This document shows, piece after piece, positions 17,017 to 27,112 of a stretch of 64,000 nucleotides of DNA. Within the stretch, counting starts at the first letter, position 1, and each line of letters opens with the position of its first letter. Source of the DNA: Candidatus Obscuribacterales bacterium (GTDB taxonomy: Bacteria > Cyanobacteriota > Vampirovibrionia > Obscuribacterales > Obscuribacteraceae); NCBI GenBank assembly GCA_019746975.1, contig JAIERK010000050.1:1-64000 (forward strand). Direction: 5' to 3'. The notes below the pieces were generated by a model, which was not told where the DNA came from, made no database searches, and worked only from the letters and a program-made list of their open reading frames with translations. Both the position numbers and the translations under genes were made by a program.

Positions 17017-18606
17017 ATGACCGATCCGAATAGTCTACCGAACAACCACGATGAGGAGCGGCAATCAGTGCCAACGACTCCCGACTTTGGTCCGCCGCTG
17101 ATGTCCAATGCCGCAGAACTCGGAGTTGCTCCGGAGGAATTTTTTCAAGTCTCAATCGACGTCCCACCGCCGCAACAAACATCCGATCTAATGGTGACCG
17201 GAGGACAACAGCCTGAGTACCGATCGTCACAATACACGGGAGAGGATGAGCAGGTTCCACCAGTCAATGGCTCCTCAATGCCACCCTCCGGTGAGGTTAT
17301 GGCAACCGCGTTGCCCTCCGCTTCTCGCGGACCCAACGACTTTTTCGATCAATCAGGTAGAATTGCTCAACCTGGTAATCACACCAGTCAGGCTCAGGCT
17401 CTGCCTCCCGAGGAGCGGCAAGAGTCGAAAGGTTACAGCTTTAGCACGTTCCTCGACGGTCCCCAGGCTCAACCCAAGCAATCAAGAAGCAACGACCCGT
17501 ATGCATTCTTTGACAGCGCTTCTGAAAGCACCGCATCTGGTGCCACTCCCGGACCTACCGGTGCAGGTTCATCTCAGTCCCATCCAAATGTACTCGGTGG
17601 TGGTGGACTCACAGCCGAACAAGCATTTTTCTTCGGTGGTGACAGTCCGATCGATCAGCCCAACAGAGCTTTTCAAAAAGATTCTACATTCCAGTCCTTC
17701 TACCAAACGAATTCGCCACAAGGACCTGGTCCAGAGGCACAACTACCAGCTCAGGAAGTGCAGACACAGCAGCCCGACGGGTGGGGACCGGCTCATTTGC
17801 CTTCAACGCACCAGTTTGACCATTCCAACCAACAAATCAATCCTAATATTCAGCCGGCAGTCGAACCTCCGCCGCCACCACCACCGCTTACTAACAGACT
17901 CAATTTGATTGAAGATCGCCCGAAGATCGAAGGCAACGCGCCACCATCCAACAAGACCAGACCAGAAGAAGCTTCGCCCAAGCCCAAAAGGCGACGATTC
18001 TCAGAACCCGATCGAGGAGACGATTTCACGAAGGCTACAGAGCCGCAACAATTTCCCAGTCTCGATAAGTTGATAACGCCCGAGACCAGAGGGACACTCA
18101 TGTTCGCGATGTACCAGATCCGTGAGATCCTCCAATCCCCCAATGAGTTCTTTAACGCTATGCCGCTGCGGGGCAATATAGCGGAGCCCGCTATTTTCAT
18201 GGTCATCTGCGCCGTCGGAAGCGGATTGCTTGCCGGCTTTATCAATTTCAACTTACTTATCACCCTTCAATTCGCAATCGGTGCGATTATCTCGGCAGTC
18301 ATGCTCAGCTTTTCGGCCTGGAAGTGTTACGGAATGATGGGATCACAGGAGCCGTTCGAGGCGAACTTCAGGGTGATTGCCTATAGTCAGGCGGCGCTCA
18401 TAATTGCCGGAATCCAGCTCAATTTTCTCGGCACACCAATTCCCGGCTATTTGACTCTGTTCATTTCAATTGTTCTGTCCATGCGCTTGCAGTTGATTGG
18501 AATGGCAGCTGTTCATCAAGATCTTCAGACCAACAAACTATTTCCGGTGCTGATCCTGACCACGGTTTTCATCATGGTAATAAGAATCAGATTGGGCTTG
18601 ATTTAG
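17017..18606 (+). CDS. Yip1-family membrane protein with long disordered N-terminus
   Basis: The C-terminal 170 residues hold about five membrane helices, starting after a cytoplasmic helix with ILQSPNEFFNAM, the entry motif of bacterial Yip1/YIP1-family proteins. The preceding 350 residues are disordered, rich in Pro, Gln, Ser and Asn, and contain at least four short copies of an acidic-aromatic motif ending in FF (PEEFF, NDFF, YAFF, QAFFF). Function of bacterial Yip1 proteins is not settled; roles in membrane organisation are suggested for the family. ATG 17017 was chosen over TTG 16993; neither has a well-placed SD. Confidence 0.75.
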   Translation: MTDPNSLPNNHDEERQSVPTTPDFGPPLMSNAAELGVAPEEFFQVSIDVPPPQQTSDLMVTGGQQPEYRSSQYTGEDEQVPPVNGSSMPPSGEVMATALPSASRGPNDFFDQSGRIAQPGNHTSQAQALPPEERQESKGYSFSTFLDGPQAQPKQSRSNDPYAFFDSASESTASGATPGPTGAGSSQSHPNVLGGGGLTAEQAFFFGGDSPIDQPNRAFQKDSTFQSFYQTNSPQGPGPEAQLPAQEVQTQQPDGWGPAHLPSTHQFDHSNQQINPNIQPAVEPPPPPPPLTNRLNLIEDRPKIEGNAPPSNKTRPEEASPKPKRRRFSEPDRGDDFTKATEPQQFPSLDKLITPETRGTLMFAMYQIREILQSPNEFFNAMPLRGNIAEPAIFMVICAVGSGLLAGFINFNLLITLQFAIGAIISAVMLSFSAWKCYGMMGSQEPFEANFRVIAYSQAALIIAGIQLNFLGTPIPGYLTLFISIVLSMRLQLIGMAAVHQDLQTNKLFPVLILTTVFIMVIRIRLGLI

Positions 18607-18843
18607 GCGACGACTCTGATTGCTCACAAAATCGTGTCGATATACACAATCGAAGCAAGCCGCAAAAACGCATCTCTTCAATCGTAGTAAGGCGCAAAAT
18701 CGGCATCTCTTACTAGCGAAATAAGCGAGGCGGAGCGCCGGCATCGAGCAATTCCGCACCGTCCTCCCGCTGGAATCGTCGGGATATCGGCTATCGCCCC
18801 GGTTCCGAACACGTTCAACCTCGAGACATCGATCCTCTCGCGC

Positions 18844-19935
18844 CTATTCTCTCGGCAAGTTAATCTTGCGAGTAGCAGGCTCAAGCCTCTTGAACCCATC
18901 CGGATCGGTCATTATGAGAAGCTTGTCTCCAACCGCAAGCGTGTTGGCCGGAGCCGGATTCCAGTCGAGAGCGCCACCAGCTTTTTCTTGAAGCAATACG
19001 GTTACTTCGTGGCGCTCCCTCAATTCGTCTATGGTCTGCCCAACCAATGCTGTGTTTGGCTCGACGACGATCTGAACAACATTGATGATGGTGCCTGCGA
19101 ATTCGAAGGAATCTAAGATATGTCCGCTAATGGCGGCCTGCGCAAACAGTGGACCAGCCTTCGCAGACGAGCTGTAGGCTCCCTCGAAATTGAGAACCTT
19201 GGCCATTTTCTTGGCAAGCTTTTGATCGAACATTCGAAGAACGACGCGGATTCCCGGATTCAACTCTCGAGCCGTCAAGCAGGCTTCCAGGTTAACGAGA
19301 TCATTATCCGTCACCGCAATAATTGCCTTGGCACTTCGGCATGATGCTGTCTCCAAAATTGTTTGATCTCGAGCATCACCGCTCAAGACCGGCATGTTGA
19401 ATCCAGAGGCCTCATATGCGAAGCGATTGTCTTTATTGCATTCGATAACAACGACCTCTTCGCCGATGTTACGCAAGTGCTCAACGACGCGAACTCCGAC
19501 GTTACCTAAACCGCATACAATTATGTGATCGTCCATAGTCTCTGCTATCATCTGCTGCCATTCTTTGGAGAATCTTTTTCTCTGAAACAATAAATGGCTT
19601 AAGTGAACCACGCCTTCGGCAATAGTAACCAGACCGGCAACCGGAAGCAAGAAGAATATCGGTGCCAGTCTCCAATCTTCGACATACGCAAGCGGAGTCT
19701 CGAAGAAAGTCATCAATACTGTGTAGTAAGCGGTCTGAAGCAATGAGAGCTTGCCGCCGGGCACGAGATCGCGCGGATAGAACGAATACAAACACAATAC
19801 AGATATGGTGAATCCAAGACAGGCACAAATTAAAAACCCCCGGAATTCCCGCAACAGAACTTTCATTAAACGCAACGCCTGTCGGCTGCGTCTCTTGTAT
19901 TTCTGATTTGCTGAATCCTGGGGGTGTGTGACCAA
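18844..19935 (-). CDS. RCK/TrkA-type NAD-binding membrane protein lacking a K+ filter
   Basis: Residues 33-52 and 90-110 form two membrane helices flanking a pore-like segment, as in bacterial 2-TM K+ channels. The selectivity filter TVGYG is absent: the segment reads YYTVLMTFFETPLAY. A full TrkA_N (RCK) domain follows with GLGNVG at 142-147 and the acidic ribose-binding end VVVIE, then a TrkA_C domain (residues about 275-355) containing TALVGQTIDEL. Such proteins usually gate ion flow in response to nucleotides; without the filter this one may regulate another subunit or transport something else. Start at 19935, opposite the end of the window's sigma gene by 65 bp. Confidence 0.8.
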   Translation of the reverse strand: MVTHPQDSANQKYKRRSRQALRLMKVLLREFRGFLICACLGFTISVLCLYSFYPRDLVPGGKLSLLQTAYYTVLMTFFETPLAYVEDWRLAPIFFLLPVAGLVTIAEGVVHLSHLLFQRKRFSKEWQQMIAETMDDHIIVCGLGNVGVRVVEHLRNIGEEVVVIECNKDNRFAYEASGFNMPVLSGDARDQTILETASCRSAKAIIAVTDNDLVNLEACLTARELNPGIRVVLRMFDQKLAKKMAKVLNFEGAYSSSAKAGPLFAQAAISGHILDSFEFAGTIINVVQIVVEPNTALVGQTIDELRERHEVTVLLQEKAGGALDWNPAPANTLAVGDKLLIMTDPDGFKRLEPATRKINLPRE

Positions 19936-20000
19936 TTGAACCCACCTATATGATGACTACATCGAAATGATGCCAATCAAACAGGTCGTATTCTAGCAGG

Positions 20001-21110
20001 CTAGTTGAGATATGCTCTCAGTCCGCTGGTCACTTTGCTATTTCGCAATTTTCGAATTGCTTTGGCTTCAATCTGGCGAGCGCGCTCTCTGCTTATACCA
20101 AGCACCTGTCCGGCTTGCGATAGCGTTCTTGCGGTGCCGTCTTTAAGTCCAAATCGCATGTCGATCACCGATTTTTCCTGATCGTTCAAACAGGTCAATA
20201 GGCCATCCACATCTTCTTTTAGAAGATTCATTGTGGCGGTATCTACTGGAGCAGGCAAGACATCGTCCTCGAGGAGATCGCCTAACGTGCTGTCGAAACC
20301 CGTTCCGATCGCGCTGTCTAGAGACAGCAGATCGCGTGACGTCTCCATCACCTGAAGGAGCTTGTCTTTCCTGACGCCAGTCGCGAGACTAAGCTCGTCG
20401 ATAGTCGGCGGACGACCAAGTGCAGAACTCAGGCGACGCACTTCCTTTCGGAGTTTGGCAAGGAGCTCGTTGACATGAACAGGAAGCCTTATCATGCGCG
20501 ATTTATCGGCGATAGCACGCGTGATCGCTTGCTTGATCCACCAGGTCGCGTAAGTTGAGAATCGGAAACCTCTATACGGATCGAATTTGTCGACGGCACG
20601 TAAGAGTCCTACGTTGCCTTCCTGAATCAGATCCTGCAGGGCCATTCCACGTTTGAGATAACGCTTTGCGACGCTGACAACCAGGCGCAAATTGCTTTCT
20701 ACGAGCAGGGCTCGCGCTTTCGTGTCGCCGGCCTTGGCGCGCTTTGCCAGATCTTGCTCATCCTTTGCATTAAGAAGGTCGTGCTTGGCGATTTCGGAGA
20801 AGTACTTTTTGATTGAATCAGGGACGCCGGAAGCGCTTGCCTTATACAGCACGGCTCCTTCAGCCTCAGAATCTTCACTCTCGTAATCAAGCTCTACATC
20901 GCCAAGAATCTCATCGGCCGGATCTGCATCAAGCGGCTCGTCGCCGATGAATCCACCGTCGTCATCGGAGCAATCCGAGCCTACGGCCTTAAGTCGTCGA
21001 TCTTTCTTGCCGCCCTTCGAACGCTTGCTTGAACCTGATCTGCCGCCGGCATAGGCTTGTATTGGAGTCAGTCCATTGTCCATGATTTCCAGTTTCTTAG
21101 GGTGTCCCAT
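20001..21110 (-). CDS. rpoD: Group 1 (housekeeping) RNA polymerase sigma factor
   Basis: Sigma-70 family protein of 369 residues. Region 1.2 is at [18 protein letters not shown], region 2 shows [19 protein letters not shown] with [37 protein letters not shown], region 3 follows, and region 4.2 ends in [17 protein letters not shown]. The strongly conserved regions 2.3-2.4 point to a housekeeping factor like cyanobacterial SigA. The N-terminal 90 residues are acidic and low-complexity in place of a canonical region 1.1. ATG 21110 is chosen because AGGAGG stands four bases upstream; the open frame extends to 21218 without support. The alternative symbol sigA applies. Confidence 0.9.
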   Translation of the reverse strand: MGHPKKLEIMDNGLTPIQAYAGGRSGSSKRSKGGKKDRRLKAVGSDCSDDDGGFIGDEPLDADPADEILGDVELDYESEDSEAEGAVLYKASASGVPDSIKKYFSEIAKHDLLNAKDEQDLAKRAKAGDTKARALLVESNLRLVVSVAKRYLKRGMALQDLIQEGNVGLLRAVDKFDPYRGFRFSTYATWWIKQAITRAIADKSRMIRLPVHVNELLAKLRKEVRRLSSALGRPPTIDELSLATGVRKDKLLQVMETSRDLLSLDSAIGTGFDSTLGDLLEDDVLPAPVDTATMNLLKEDVDGLLTCLNDQEKSVIDMRFGLKDGTARTLSQAGQVLGISRERARQIEAKAIRKLRNSKVTSGLRAYLN

Positions 21111-21900
21111 AGAGCCTCCTGAAGGCTTGATTCTTTCCTTCTTGTGCGATTCTCGCCTTGTCTCGTGCCACCTCTTTTTCGAGGTTTTGCCCGATACAGT
21201 GCATAGGTAATAAGACAATTCGAGAGCTAAAATGTTCCGTTCTATTAACGATATTTAGGATTTCTTTACTATTGCTTATATTGGGGTTCTCGGGCATTCT
21301 GTCATTACCATTTATATACCCCATAATTTGCTTCGGATCCATCTACATTGATGCTTGTCAGGTTGACTAATGCTTGATGACGGCTACAACGGTTATTCGG
21401 CAATTCAAAACCACTTTCCTCTTTCTAGATTTTGATGGTAGACGCAGAACGGTCTACTAAGTTTCCACTCAAAATTGCATTGCGAAACTTCGCGCCAAAC
21501 AGTTGTCGGCGGAAGAAATTCTCACCCGCGGCATCTGTACTCTAATAATGGAAGCTTTTTTCCAGTTCAAAGAGCTGGACACTGCCTGTAGTATCACGCC
21601 TGCAACCTGCACGGACTTTCTGATACCAGATCCGTTCAATCTCATTTGAACACCAAATAAAAGTTATTCTTCAAAACGTGCTGCATGTTCGTTGAACTCG
21701 TTGGGCAAAAACGCAACTGCTCGGTTAGCCGCATCTAAGAAAGCAGAACATATGCAGTACATATACGGTTCCAAAGTAGGAGGCTTGGTGATACCATCGA
21801 CAGATTCCCTTAAGTAGGCACGCCATCTCCTCTTGACGACTGGTGGTGAGCGCGTTTCTTTTGTTGAATCCTCTCTATTATTTAAGATTGGCGGGACCAC
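21111..21900. other. Long intergenic region upstream of the sigma gene
   Basis: About 790 bases. The sigma gene's promoter must lie here, but no clear -35/-10 pair was identified. A plus-strand frame at 21461-21649 is open for 62 codons with coding-like sequence but begins only after a stop; its sole ATG (21548) would give 33 residues. It may be a gene remnant. Hydrophobic frames near 21230-21370 lack starts with a ribosome binding site. Confidence 0.35.
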
Positions 21901-22551
21901 TTGATAACAATAAAAAGGTTTAACCATCTTTTCTTGGCGAATATGGCGCTGGTGATCACCTCGGCAGTGGCACCATTGGCGGTACTGAGTCAGTCGCTGG
22001 TCGAGCCGCCTCTATCTGTTTTAAATAAAAGCACTCTTTCCGGAAATTCAATTTCGAATTTCGATCTGGTCAACGACGGTATTCTTCGTGGTGGCTTACC
22101 ATCAGAAAAGGATTTGATCATACTTGCAAATTCCGGAGTAAAAACAGTGCTCGATCTTCGCATGGATGGCGCTGGACAAAGGAAGGAAGAACAGGTCGCA
22201 AAGCGATTGGGATTGAAGTATGTCCATATTCCGATGGGCTTTTCCGATCCGGACAGAGGAGTGTTGAGCAAAGTATTGTCGGTTATGGTCGACAAGAAGA
22301 TGCAACCAGTCTTCGTCCACTGCCGCCAGGGTGCTGACAGGACAGGTGTTGCGGTAGGCATCTATCGTCAATTGGTCGACCACTGGAAGTTCGAGAAAAC
22401 GTATGCTGAGATGCGCCGCCACCACTTCAAGCCGGTTTTACTGGCAATGAAGGCTGCGGTGAGAAGCTCGCAAAATGAGCCTAAGCTAACATCAGTCCTG
22501 GGTGCCACAACAGCTACAGCGTTGCCTGAGCAAGAACGCGCAGCATTCTAG
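21901..22551 (+). CDS. Exported dual-specificity-type (CX5R) phosphatase
   Basis: The signature HCRQGADRTG places the nucleophile at Cys141 and the phosphate-binding Arg at 147, as in cysteine-dependent tyrosine/dual-specificity phosphatases. An upstream Asp-containing loop (FSDPD, near 118) can supply the general acid, and the fold entry LRGGLPSEKDLIILANSGVKTVLDLR is typical of the DSP-like family shared by bacteria. Residues 1-32 (KR followed by hydrophobic LANMALVITSAVAPLAVLS) look like a signal peptide, so it should act in the periplasm. TTG 21901 keeps the basic signal-peptide start; ATG 21943 would remove it. Substrate unknown; a phosphoprotein or phosphoinositide-like substrate is possible. 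Confidence 0.85.
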   Translation: MITIKRFNHLFLANMALVITSAVAPLAVLSQSLVEPPLSVLNKSTLSGNSISNFDLVNDGILRGGLPSEKDLIILANSGVKTVLDLRMDGAGQRKEEQVAKRLGLKYVHIPMGFSDPDRGVLSKVLSVMVDKKMQPVFVHCRQGADRTGVAVGIYRQLVDHWKFEKTYAEMRRHHFKPVLLAMKAAVRSSQNEPKLTSVLGATTATALPEQERAAF

Positions 22552-22571
22552 CAGTTAAATTTTGCGATTGG

Positions 22572-22865
22572 TCATTCTTCGTCGTTTACGCAGGCGCTCG
22601 ACTGAGTGCGCCGATTTTCTACCAACTGGCGCATTCCAGGATCAAGCTCATAGAGTCGATAAAGCGGATCAAGAGAATTCTTGATCGTCGAAAGTATGCC
22701 ATTCACTTCTGACCCGATAATGTTGAAGGCTGCTTTCGCCTGCGGCGAAGTAGCATTGGTGTCGATGTCATCAGCCAGACGGACGAGCCTATCAGTCTCC
22801 TTCACCAGTTTGGTAAGGAGTTGAAGCACATGAATATCTTTTGTTTCGCGGCTTGGATCGGACAT
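22572..22865 (-). CDS. Hypothetical helical protein (97 aa)
   Basis: A 97-residue, helix-rich, acidic/basic mixed protein with a heptad-like pattern in residues 12-35 (LQLLTKLVKETDRLVRLADDI), suggesting a coiled coil or helical bundle. No signal peptide, membrane helix or Cys motif. No family recognised. It is convergent with the phosphatase gene, 20 bp apart. ATG 22865 has no evident SD. Confidence 0.55.
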   Translation of the reverse strand: MSDPSRETKDIHVLQLLTKLVKETDRLVRLADDIDTNATSPQAKAAFNIIGSEVNGILSTIKNSLDPLYRLYELDPGMRQLVENRRTQSSACVNDEE

Positions 22866-23088
22866 AGATGAATATACCCTTCTCTACCATTTAACCAGGT
22901 TAGACCAGAATTGTGACCGTCTACTTTCAATCCAAACAGAGCGCAAAAATGATACGTGCGGTGAAGGCTCATGTACACTGACATTCCAGGCTAAATGCCC
23001 AAGATTAATTGACCGCCACCTGCGAATTTGACATGATAACCGCACCTGTCACTTTGCCTCTTCAAAACTTTGTTGAAAGATTACTGTT

Positions 23089-24060
23089 GTGGAATCGATT
23101 CTTCGCGTAGAACAATTATCAACTGTCTTTCACACCGAAGCAGGGCTTGTCAAGGCAGTCGATAACGTCAGTTTTTCAATCGGCAGGGGCTCGGTGCTTG
23201 GCGTAGTTGGCGAATCCGGTTGCGGGAAGTCAATTACATCTCTTTCCATGCTTCGGCTTGTGCCACCACCCGGAGAGATTGTAGGCGGTCGCATCATCCT
23301 CGAGGGGCAAGATCTTTTGAGCCTGACCGAGGCGCAAATGCGTTCTGTGCGCGGTAACAAGATCGCTTTCATTCCACAAGATCCCATGACCTCTCTAAAT
23401 CCGGTGTATACGATAGGGGCTCAGATTGTCGAAGCCATAGAACTGCACCAGAGAGTCGGACGTGCCGAAGCGCGCAAACGAGCCATACAGGCACTGGAGC
23501 AAGTGCGCATTCCGCAAGCGAATCAACGTGTCGACGACTATCCACATCAATTCTCGGGCGGCATGCGTCAGCGCGTAATGATAGCGATGGCCCTGTCATG
23601 CAATCCGATTGTTCTCGTCGCCGACGAGCCTACGACCGCCCTGGACGTCACTGTTCAGGCGCAGATTCTCGATCTCTTGCGTGAGCTACAAAGAGATCGC
23701 GGTATGTCTATCTTGCTTATCACCCATGATTTGGGTGTAGTGGCGGAGATGTGCGAACATGTGGCAGTTATGTACGCAGGATCGGTTGTTGAATACGCCG
23801 AAGTGAAGGATCTGTTTCGCGATCCGAAACACCCATACACCGTGGGTCTTCTCAACTCTGTCCCGAGACCGGATACCATCAAGTTACAGCCCATTGAAGG
23901 TCAGCCGCCAAGCCTGATCGCCCTTCCGCCCGGTTGTCGATTTGCCGACCGCTGTCCACTGGTGGAAGAGCGCTGCCTTCCTGCTGTACCACCGCTGGAA
24001 GAGAAAGTGAGCGAGCACTTCGCGCGTTGCGTCGTCGTCGACGCGGCACGCTCCAGATAG
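23089..24060 (+). CDS. Oligopeptide/dipeptide ABC transporter ATP-binding protein (OppD/DppD type)
   Basis: ABC ATPase with Walker A GESGCGKS (41-48), Q-loop in FIPQDP, signature FSGGMRQR, Walker B VLVADEPT and H-loop THD. The C-terminal extension has the oligopeptide-transporter motif HPYTVGLL and a Cys cluster ([14 protein letters not shown]), which in OppD/DppD proteins is linked to an Fe-S site. It would power peptide or nickel uptake by an Opp/Dpp complex. No permease, partner ATPase (OppF) or binding protein lies beside it, so the rest of the transporter must be encoded elsewhere. Start GTG 23089. Confidence 0.93.
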   Translation: MESILRVEQLSTVFHTEAGLVKAVDNVSFSIGRGSVLGVVGESGCGKSITSLSMLRLVPPPGEIVGGRIILEGQDLLSLTEAQMRSVRGNKIAFIPQDPMTSLNPVYTIGAQIVEAIELHQRVGRAEARKRAIQALEQVRIPQANQRVDDYPHQFSGGMRQRVMIAMALSCNPIVLVADEPTTALDVTVQAQILDLLRELQRDRGMSILLITHDLGVVAEMCEHVAVMYAGSVVEYAEVKDLFRDPKHPYTVGLLNSVPRPDTIKLQPIEGQPPSLIALPPGCRFADRCPLVEERCLPAVPPLEEKVSEHFARCVVVDAARSR

Positions 24061-24161
24061 CAGATATAAATAATGCAACACAGGTTGAAGATCGGACTCG
24101 ATCAACGGGACAATTACAAGCTTCAATTAGAATTGGAACCTCTTGTCGAGTTGATTTTGAG

Positions 24162-25934
24162 ATGCGCATTGCAACCACCGCCCAAATAAGAGATCTGGAG
24201 AGAAATTGGATCAATCAGTGCGATGAGCATTGGGGTCAGGTGCTCATGGAGATAGCCGGCCGTGGTGCCGCCATCAAATCGTTACGAATGTGGCAGGAAA
24301 ATCCCGGCGAAGTCGTCGTTGTCTGCGGCAAAGGCAACAACGGCGGCGATGGATTGGTTGTTGCACGATATTTGACACTATGGGGAGTGCCGGTCAAAGT
24401 TTGGCTTGTTGCTCAGGAGAGAAAACACACAGAAGACGTAACGTCAAAAGAGCCCGTTGGCACGAGCGCGGCAACGCCCAAGTCGAGCACATCGCAGGCA
24501 ACAGCCGCAGCGGTAGAAGCCGAGCCGACCTCCAAAACCGATACGCCAAAGTCCTTGCCCTCGCCCCAGATGCGCACTCGCGAAAGCTCGGTCAATAAAA
24601 CTATTCTAGAATCGCTTCAAGTACCGGTCAGAGTACTCCATGAACAACTGGTCGACGAGCATATCGATACTGATGACTCCGGGTCCGGATCAGATCCAGA
24701 CGTGGACGAAATTTTCGATGGAGCGGCTTTGATCGTCGACGCATTATTCGGTACCGGCTTGACGCAGCCTCTGGATGGATTGAACAAGCGCGTTGTCGAC
24801 GCCATTAACAGAAGCGCCAAGCGTGTCTTATCCATTGATGTTCCCAGTGGTATCAACTCCGATACCGGTCAAATTATGGGCGCAGCGGTCAGAGCGGATA
24901 AGACGATTTCGTTCGGGTACCTCAAGCCCGGCTTGTTGACTCATCCAGGAGCGACGCTTGCCGGTCATCTCGGAATCTGCGACATCGGATTGCCGGAATT
25001 GCCGGAAGGTTCGCCGGATATAAATCTACTCACTGTTGAAATCGCGCGCGAAATACTTCCACTCAGACCCAGCGATTCCCACAAGGGTACATTCGGCCAT
25101 GTACTGCTGATCGCAGGTAGCCCGGGCATGGCAGGTGCCGCTATGCTCGCATCACACAGCGCCCTCAGAGTAGGCGCGGGCTTGGCTTACCTTGCCGCTC
25201 CCAGGTCGCTGGTCAACTTTCTGCCTCCAGAAGAAATCATCTACAGACCGATGCCGGAAAATCAAAGCGGCACCTTGAGCCATGACGCATACGAAGCTAT
25301 GAAGGGTCACATTTCAAATGCCAGTGCTATAGTACTGGGTCCGGGACTTGGTCTGAATGATGACACCATCGCGCTGGTAGAAACACTAATTGGCAACATC
25401 GATTGTCCTTGCGTGATCGACGCCGATGGATTAAATGCAGTTTCGAAAAAGCCTTCCATTTTTCAGAACAATGAAGGCGCCTTCGTACTGACTCCGCATC
25501 CGAAAGAGCTCGCCCGTCTTCTGAATTGCGATGTGGCTACGGTCCAATCCGATCGTATAAATCAGTCGATCGATGCCGCGAAAAAATTCAACTGCGTGGT
25601 TGTTTTGAAGGGAGCAATGTCCGTGATTGCAAATCCACAGGGTGAAGTCTTCATCAATCCGACAGGGAATCCAGCTATGGCAACTGCTGGAGCAGGGGAC
25701 GTTTTGTCCGGAATAATCGGCGGACTGCTTGCTCAAAAGGTAGATCCCTTTCAGGCAGCCGCATGTGGAGTCTATATTCATGGTCGAGCTGGAGACATTC
25801 TGTCGCAAGAGCTGGGGCAATCCGGTATCGTAGCCGGTGACCTGAAAAGGCTCATCCCATTCGCAGTGGAGAGCATCAGATCAGGCGATCGAAGCAATCT
25901 CGAGACAATGCTTCTGACGGATGGTTCCGACTAA
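24162..25934 (+). CDS. nnr: Bifunctional NAD(P)H-hydrate epimerase / ADP-dependent NAD(P)H-hydrate dehydratase
   Basis: Repairs hydrated NAD(P)H. The N-terminal YjeF_N (NnrE) domain carries GKGNNGGDGLVVARYL, and the C-terminal carbohydrate-kinase-like NnrD domain carries GTFGHVLLIAGSPGMAGA, LTPHPKELARLL and NPAMATAGAGDVLSG. Unusually, the epimerase domain is split by a low-complexity insertion at about residues 84-146 (Thr/Ser/Pro/Ala-rich) after the VWLVAQERK strand, followed by an acidic stretch; the protein is about 590 residues instead of about 500. ATG 24162 begins the family's usual MRIATTAQI; the longer open frame from 23934 overlaps the oppD-type gene and is not supported. Confidence 0.92.
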   Translation: MRIATTAQIRDLERNWINQCDEHWGQVLMEIAGRGAAIKSLRMWQENPGEVVVVCGKGNNGGDGLVVARYLTLWGVPVKVWLVAQERKHTEDVTSKEPVGTSAATPKSSTSQATAAAVEAEPTSKTDTPKSLPSPQMRTRESSVNKTILESLQVPVRVLHEQLVDEHIDTDDSGSGSDPDVDEIFDGAALIVDALFGTGLTQPLDGLNKRVVDAINRSAKRVLSIDVPSGINSDTGQIMGAAVRADKTISFGYLKPGLLTHPGATLAGHLGICDIGLPELPEGSPDINLLTVEIAREILPLRPSDSHKGTFGHVLLIAGSPGMAGAAMLASHSALRVGAGLAYLAAPRSLVNFLPPEEIIYRPMPENQSGTLSHDAYEAMKGHISNASAIVLGPGLGLNDDTIALVETLIGNIDCPCVIDADGLNAVSKKPSIFQNNEGAFVLTPHPKELARLLNCDVATVQSDRINQSIDAAKKFNCVVVLKGAMSVIANPQGEVFINPTGNPAMATAGAGDVLSGIIGGLLAQKVDPFQAAACGVYIHGRAGDILSQELGQSGIVAGDLKRLIPFAVESIRSGDRSNLETMLLTDGSD

Positions 25935-25967
25935 AAAGCTACCGGGGTCCTACAAAGCGAGGGAGCT

Positions 25968-26885
25968 ATGGTTCCGAAAAATAACAAAGAAAAATTCACC
26001 AAGATTCACGACTTCGTGGCACCGTATAAGGTGACTAACGGTAAATCGTTCAAGCTCTCCGATTTCGATCCAAGCAACACCGGTCCCTTTTCCAACGAGA
26101 AAAAACAGGAAGCAAAAGATCTACTCGCCGAGGGTATAGAGCTGCTTAAGATCCAGCAAGACATGCTTTATGCGCAGGATCGCTATGCCATGCTCCTTGT
26201 TTTTCAAGCGATGGATGCTGCCGGCAAGGACGGCACGATCAAACATGTAATGTCTGGAATCAACCCACAAGGGTGCCAGGTTTATTCTTTTAAACAGCCT
26301 TCGCCTGAAGAGCTCGACCACGATTACATGTGGCGCTACTTGCGGTGCCTGCCTGAGCGCGGACGAATAGGGATTTACAACCGGTCCTATTATGAAGAGG
26401 TTCTGGTTGTGCGAGTGCACAAAGAGATCCTCGCCCATCAACGTATTCCAGACGAACTGATTACTAAAGATATCTGGCGGGACAGATTGGAAGATATCGC
26501 CAATTTCGAGAGCTACCTGACGCGCAATGCCGTAGTCGTCGTGAAGTTCTTCCTCAACGTGTCGAAGACCGAGCAGAAGAAGCGATTCATGGCTCGACTA
26601 GACAGAAGCGAGAAAAACTGGAAATTCTCATCTTCGGATCTTTCAGAGCGTCGTTTTTGGGACGATTACATGAAAGCGTATCAAGAAGCCATCAGAGCAA
26701 CCGCCACCAAATCAGCACCATGGTACATCGTGCCTGCCGACAACAAATGGTATACACGACTAGTAGTTGCTGGTGCCATAGCGGACACCATGAGTCGAAT
26801 GAACTTGGCCTATCCAGTTGTCGATAAGGTCAAAATGAAAGAGATCGAAGAGGCCCGCCAACTTCTGGCAGAAGGCAACGTTTAA
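25968..26885 (+). CDS. Polyphosphate kinase 2 family protein
   Basis: PPK2-family phosphotransferase, 305 residues, one domain. Walker A MDAAGKDGTIKH (Lys87 in the loop), the NRSYYEE motif and the late KFFLNVSK/RF-ARLDRSEKNWKF block match the family. It uses polyphosphate to phosphorylate nucleotides (NMP or NDP); the DAAGKDGT and NPQG...EELDHDYMWR pattern resembles class III enzymes, which can act on both AMP and ADP. Class assignment is inference. SD GGGAG lies three bases before ATG 25968, and it follows nnr by 33 bp, so both may share a transcript. Confidence 0.92.
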   Translation: MVPKNNKEKFTKIHDFVAPYKVTNGKSFKLSDFDPSNTGPFSNEKKQEAKDLLAEGIELLKIQQDMLYAQDRYAMLLVFQAMDAAGKDGTIKHVMSGINPQGCQVYSFKQPSPEELDHDYMWRYLRCLPERGRIGIYNRSYYEEVLVVRVHKEILAHQRIPDELITKDIWRDRLEDIANFESYLTRNAVVVVKFFLNVSKTEQKKRFMARLDRSEKNWKFSSSDLSERRFWDDYMKAYQEAIRATATKSAPWYIVPADNKWYTRLVVAGAIADTMSRMNLAYPVVDKVKMKEIEEARQLLAEGNV

Positions 26886-27112
26886 CGCTGCTACAGCCAG
26901 AAATCATGCACGCTAACCAAAGAAGTATTCGGTCATAGTCAGTCCTAGCGTTGCATGCGAATTGCAGTGGAATATGCGGCAGCAGGAAACTGCCGGGACA
27001 GCGCAGCTGCCGGAACAACACAGCGGCTGGGACCGCCAAAGTCTCGTCGGCACCGAGCAAAATCGGCTACATTCAAGTTGGTGTTCCTCTAACCAGCTCT
27101 GTCTTCATCTCA

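Noticed and set aside
21158-21370. Hydrophobic 70-codon ORF upstream of the sigma gene
   Set aside because: It overlaps the sigma gene's upstream region in antisense and has no SD; the hydrophobic stretch follows from AT-rich noncoding DNA.
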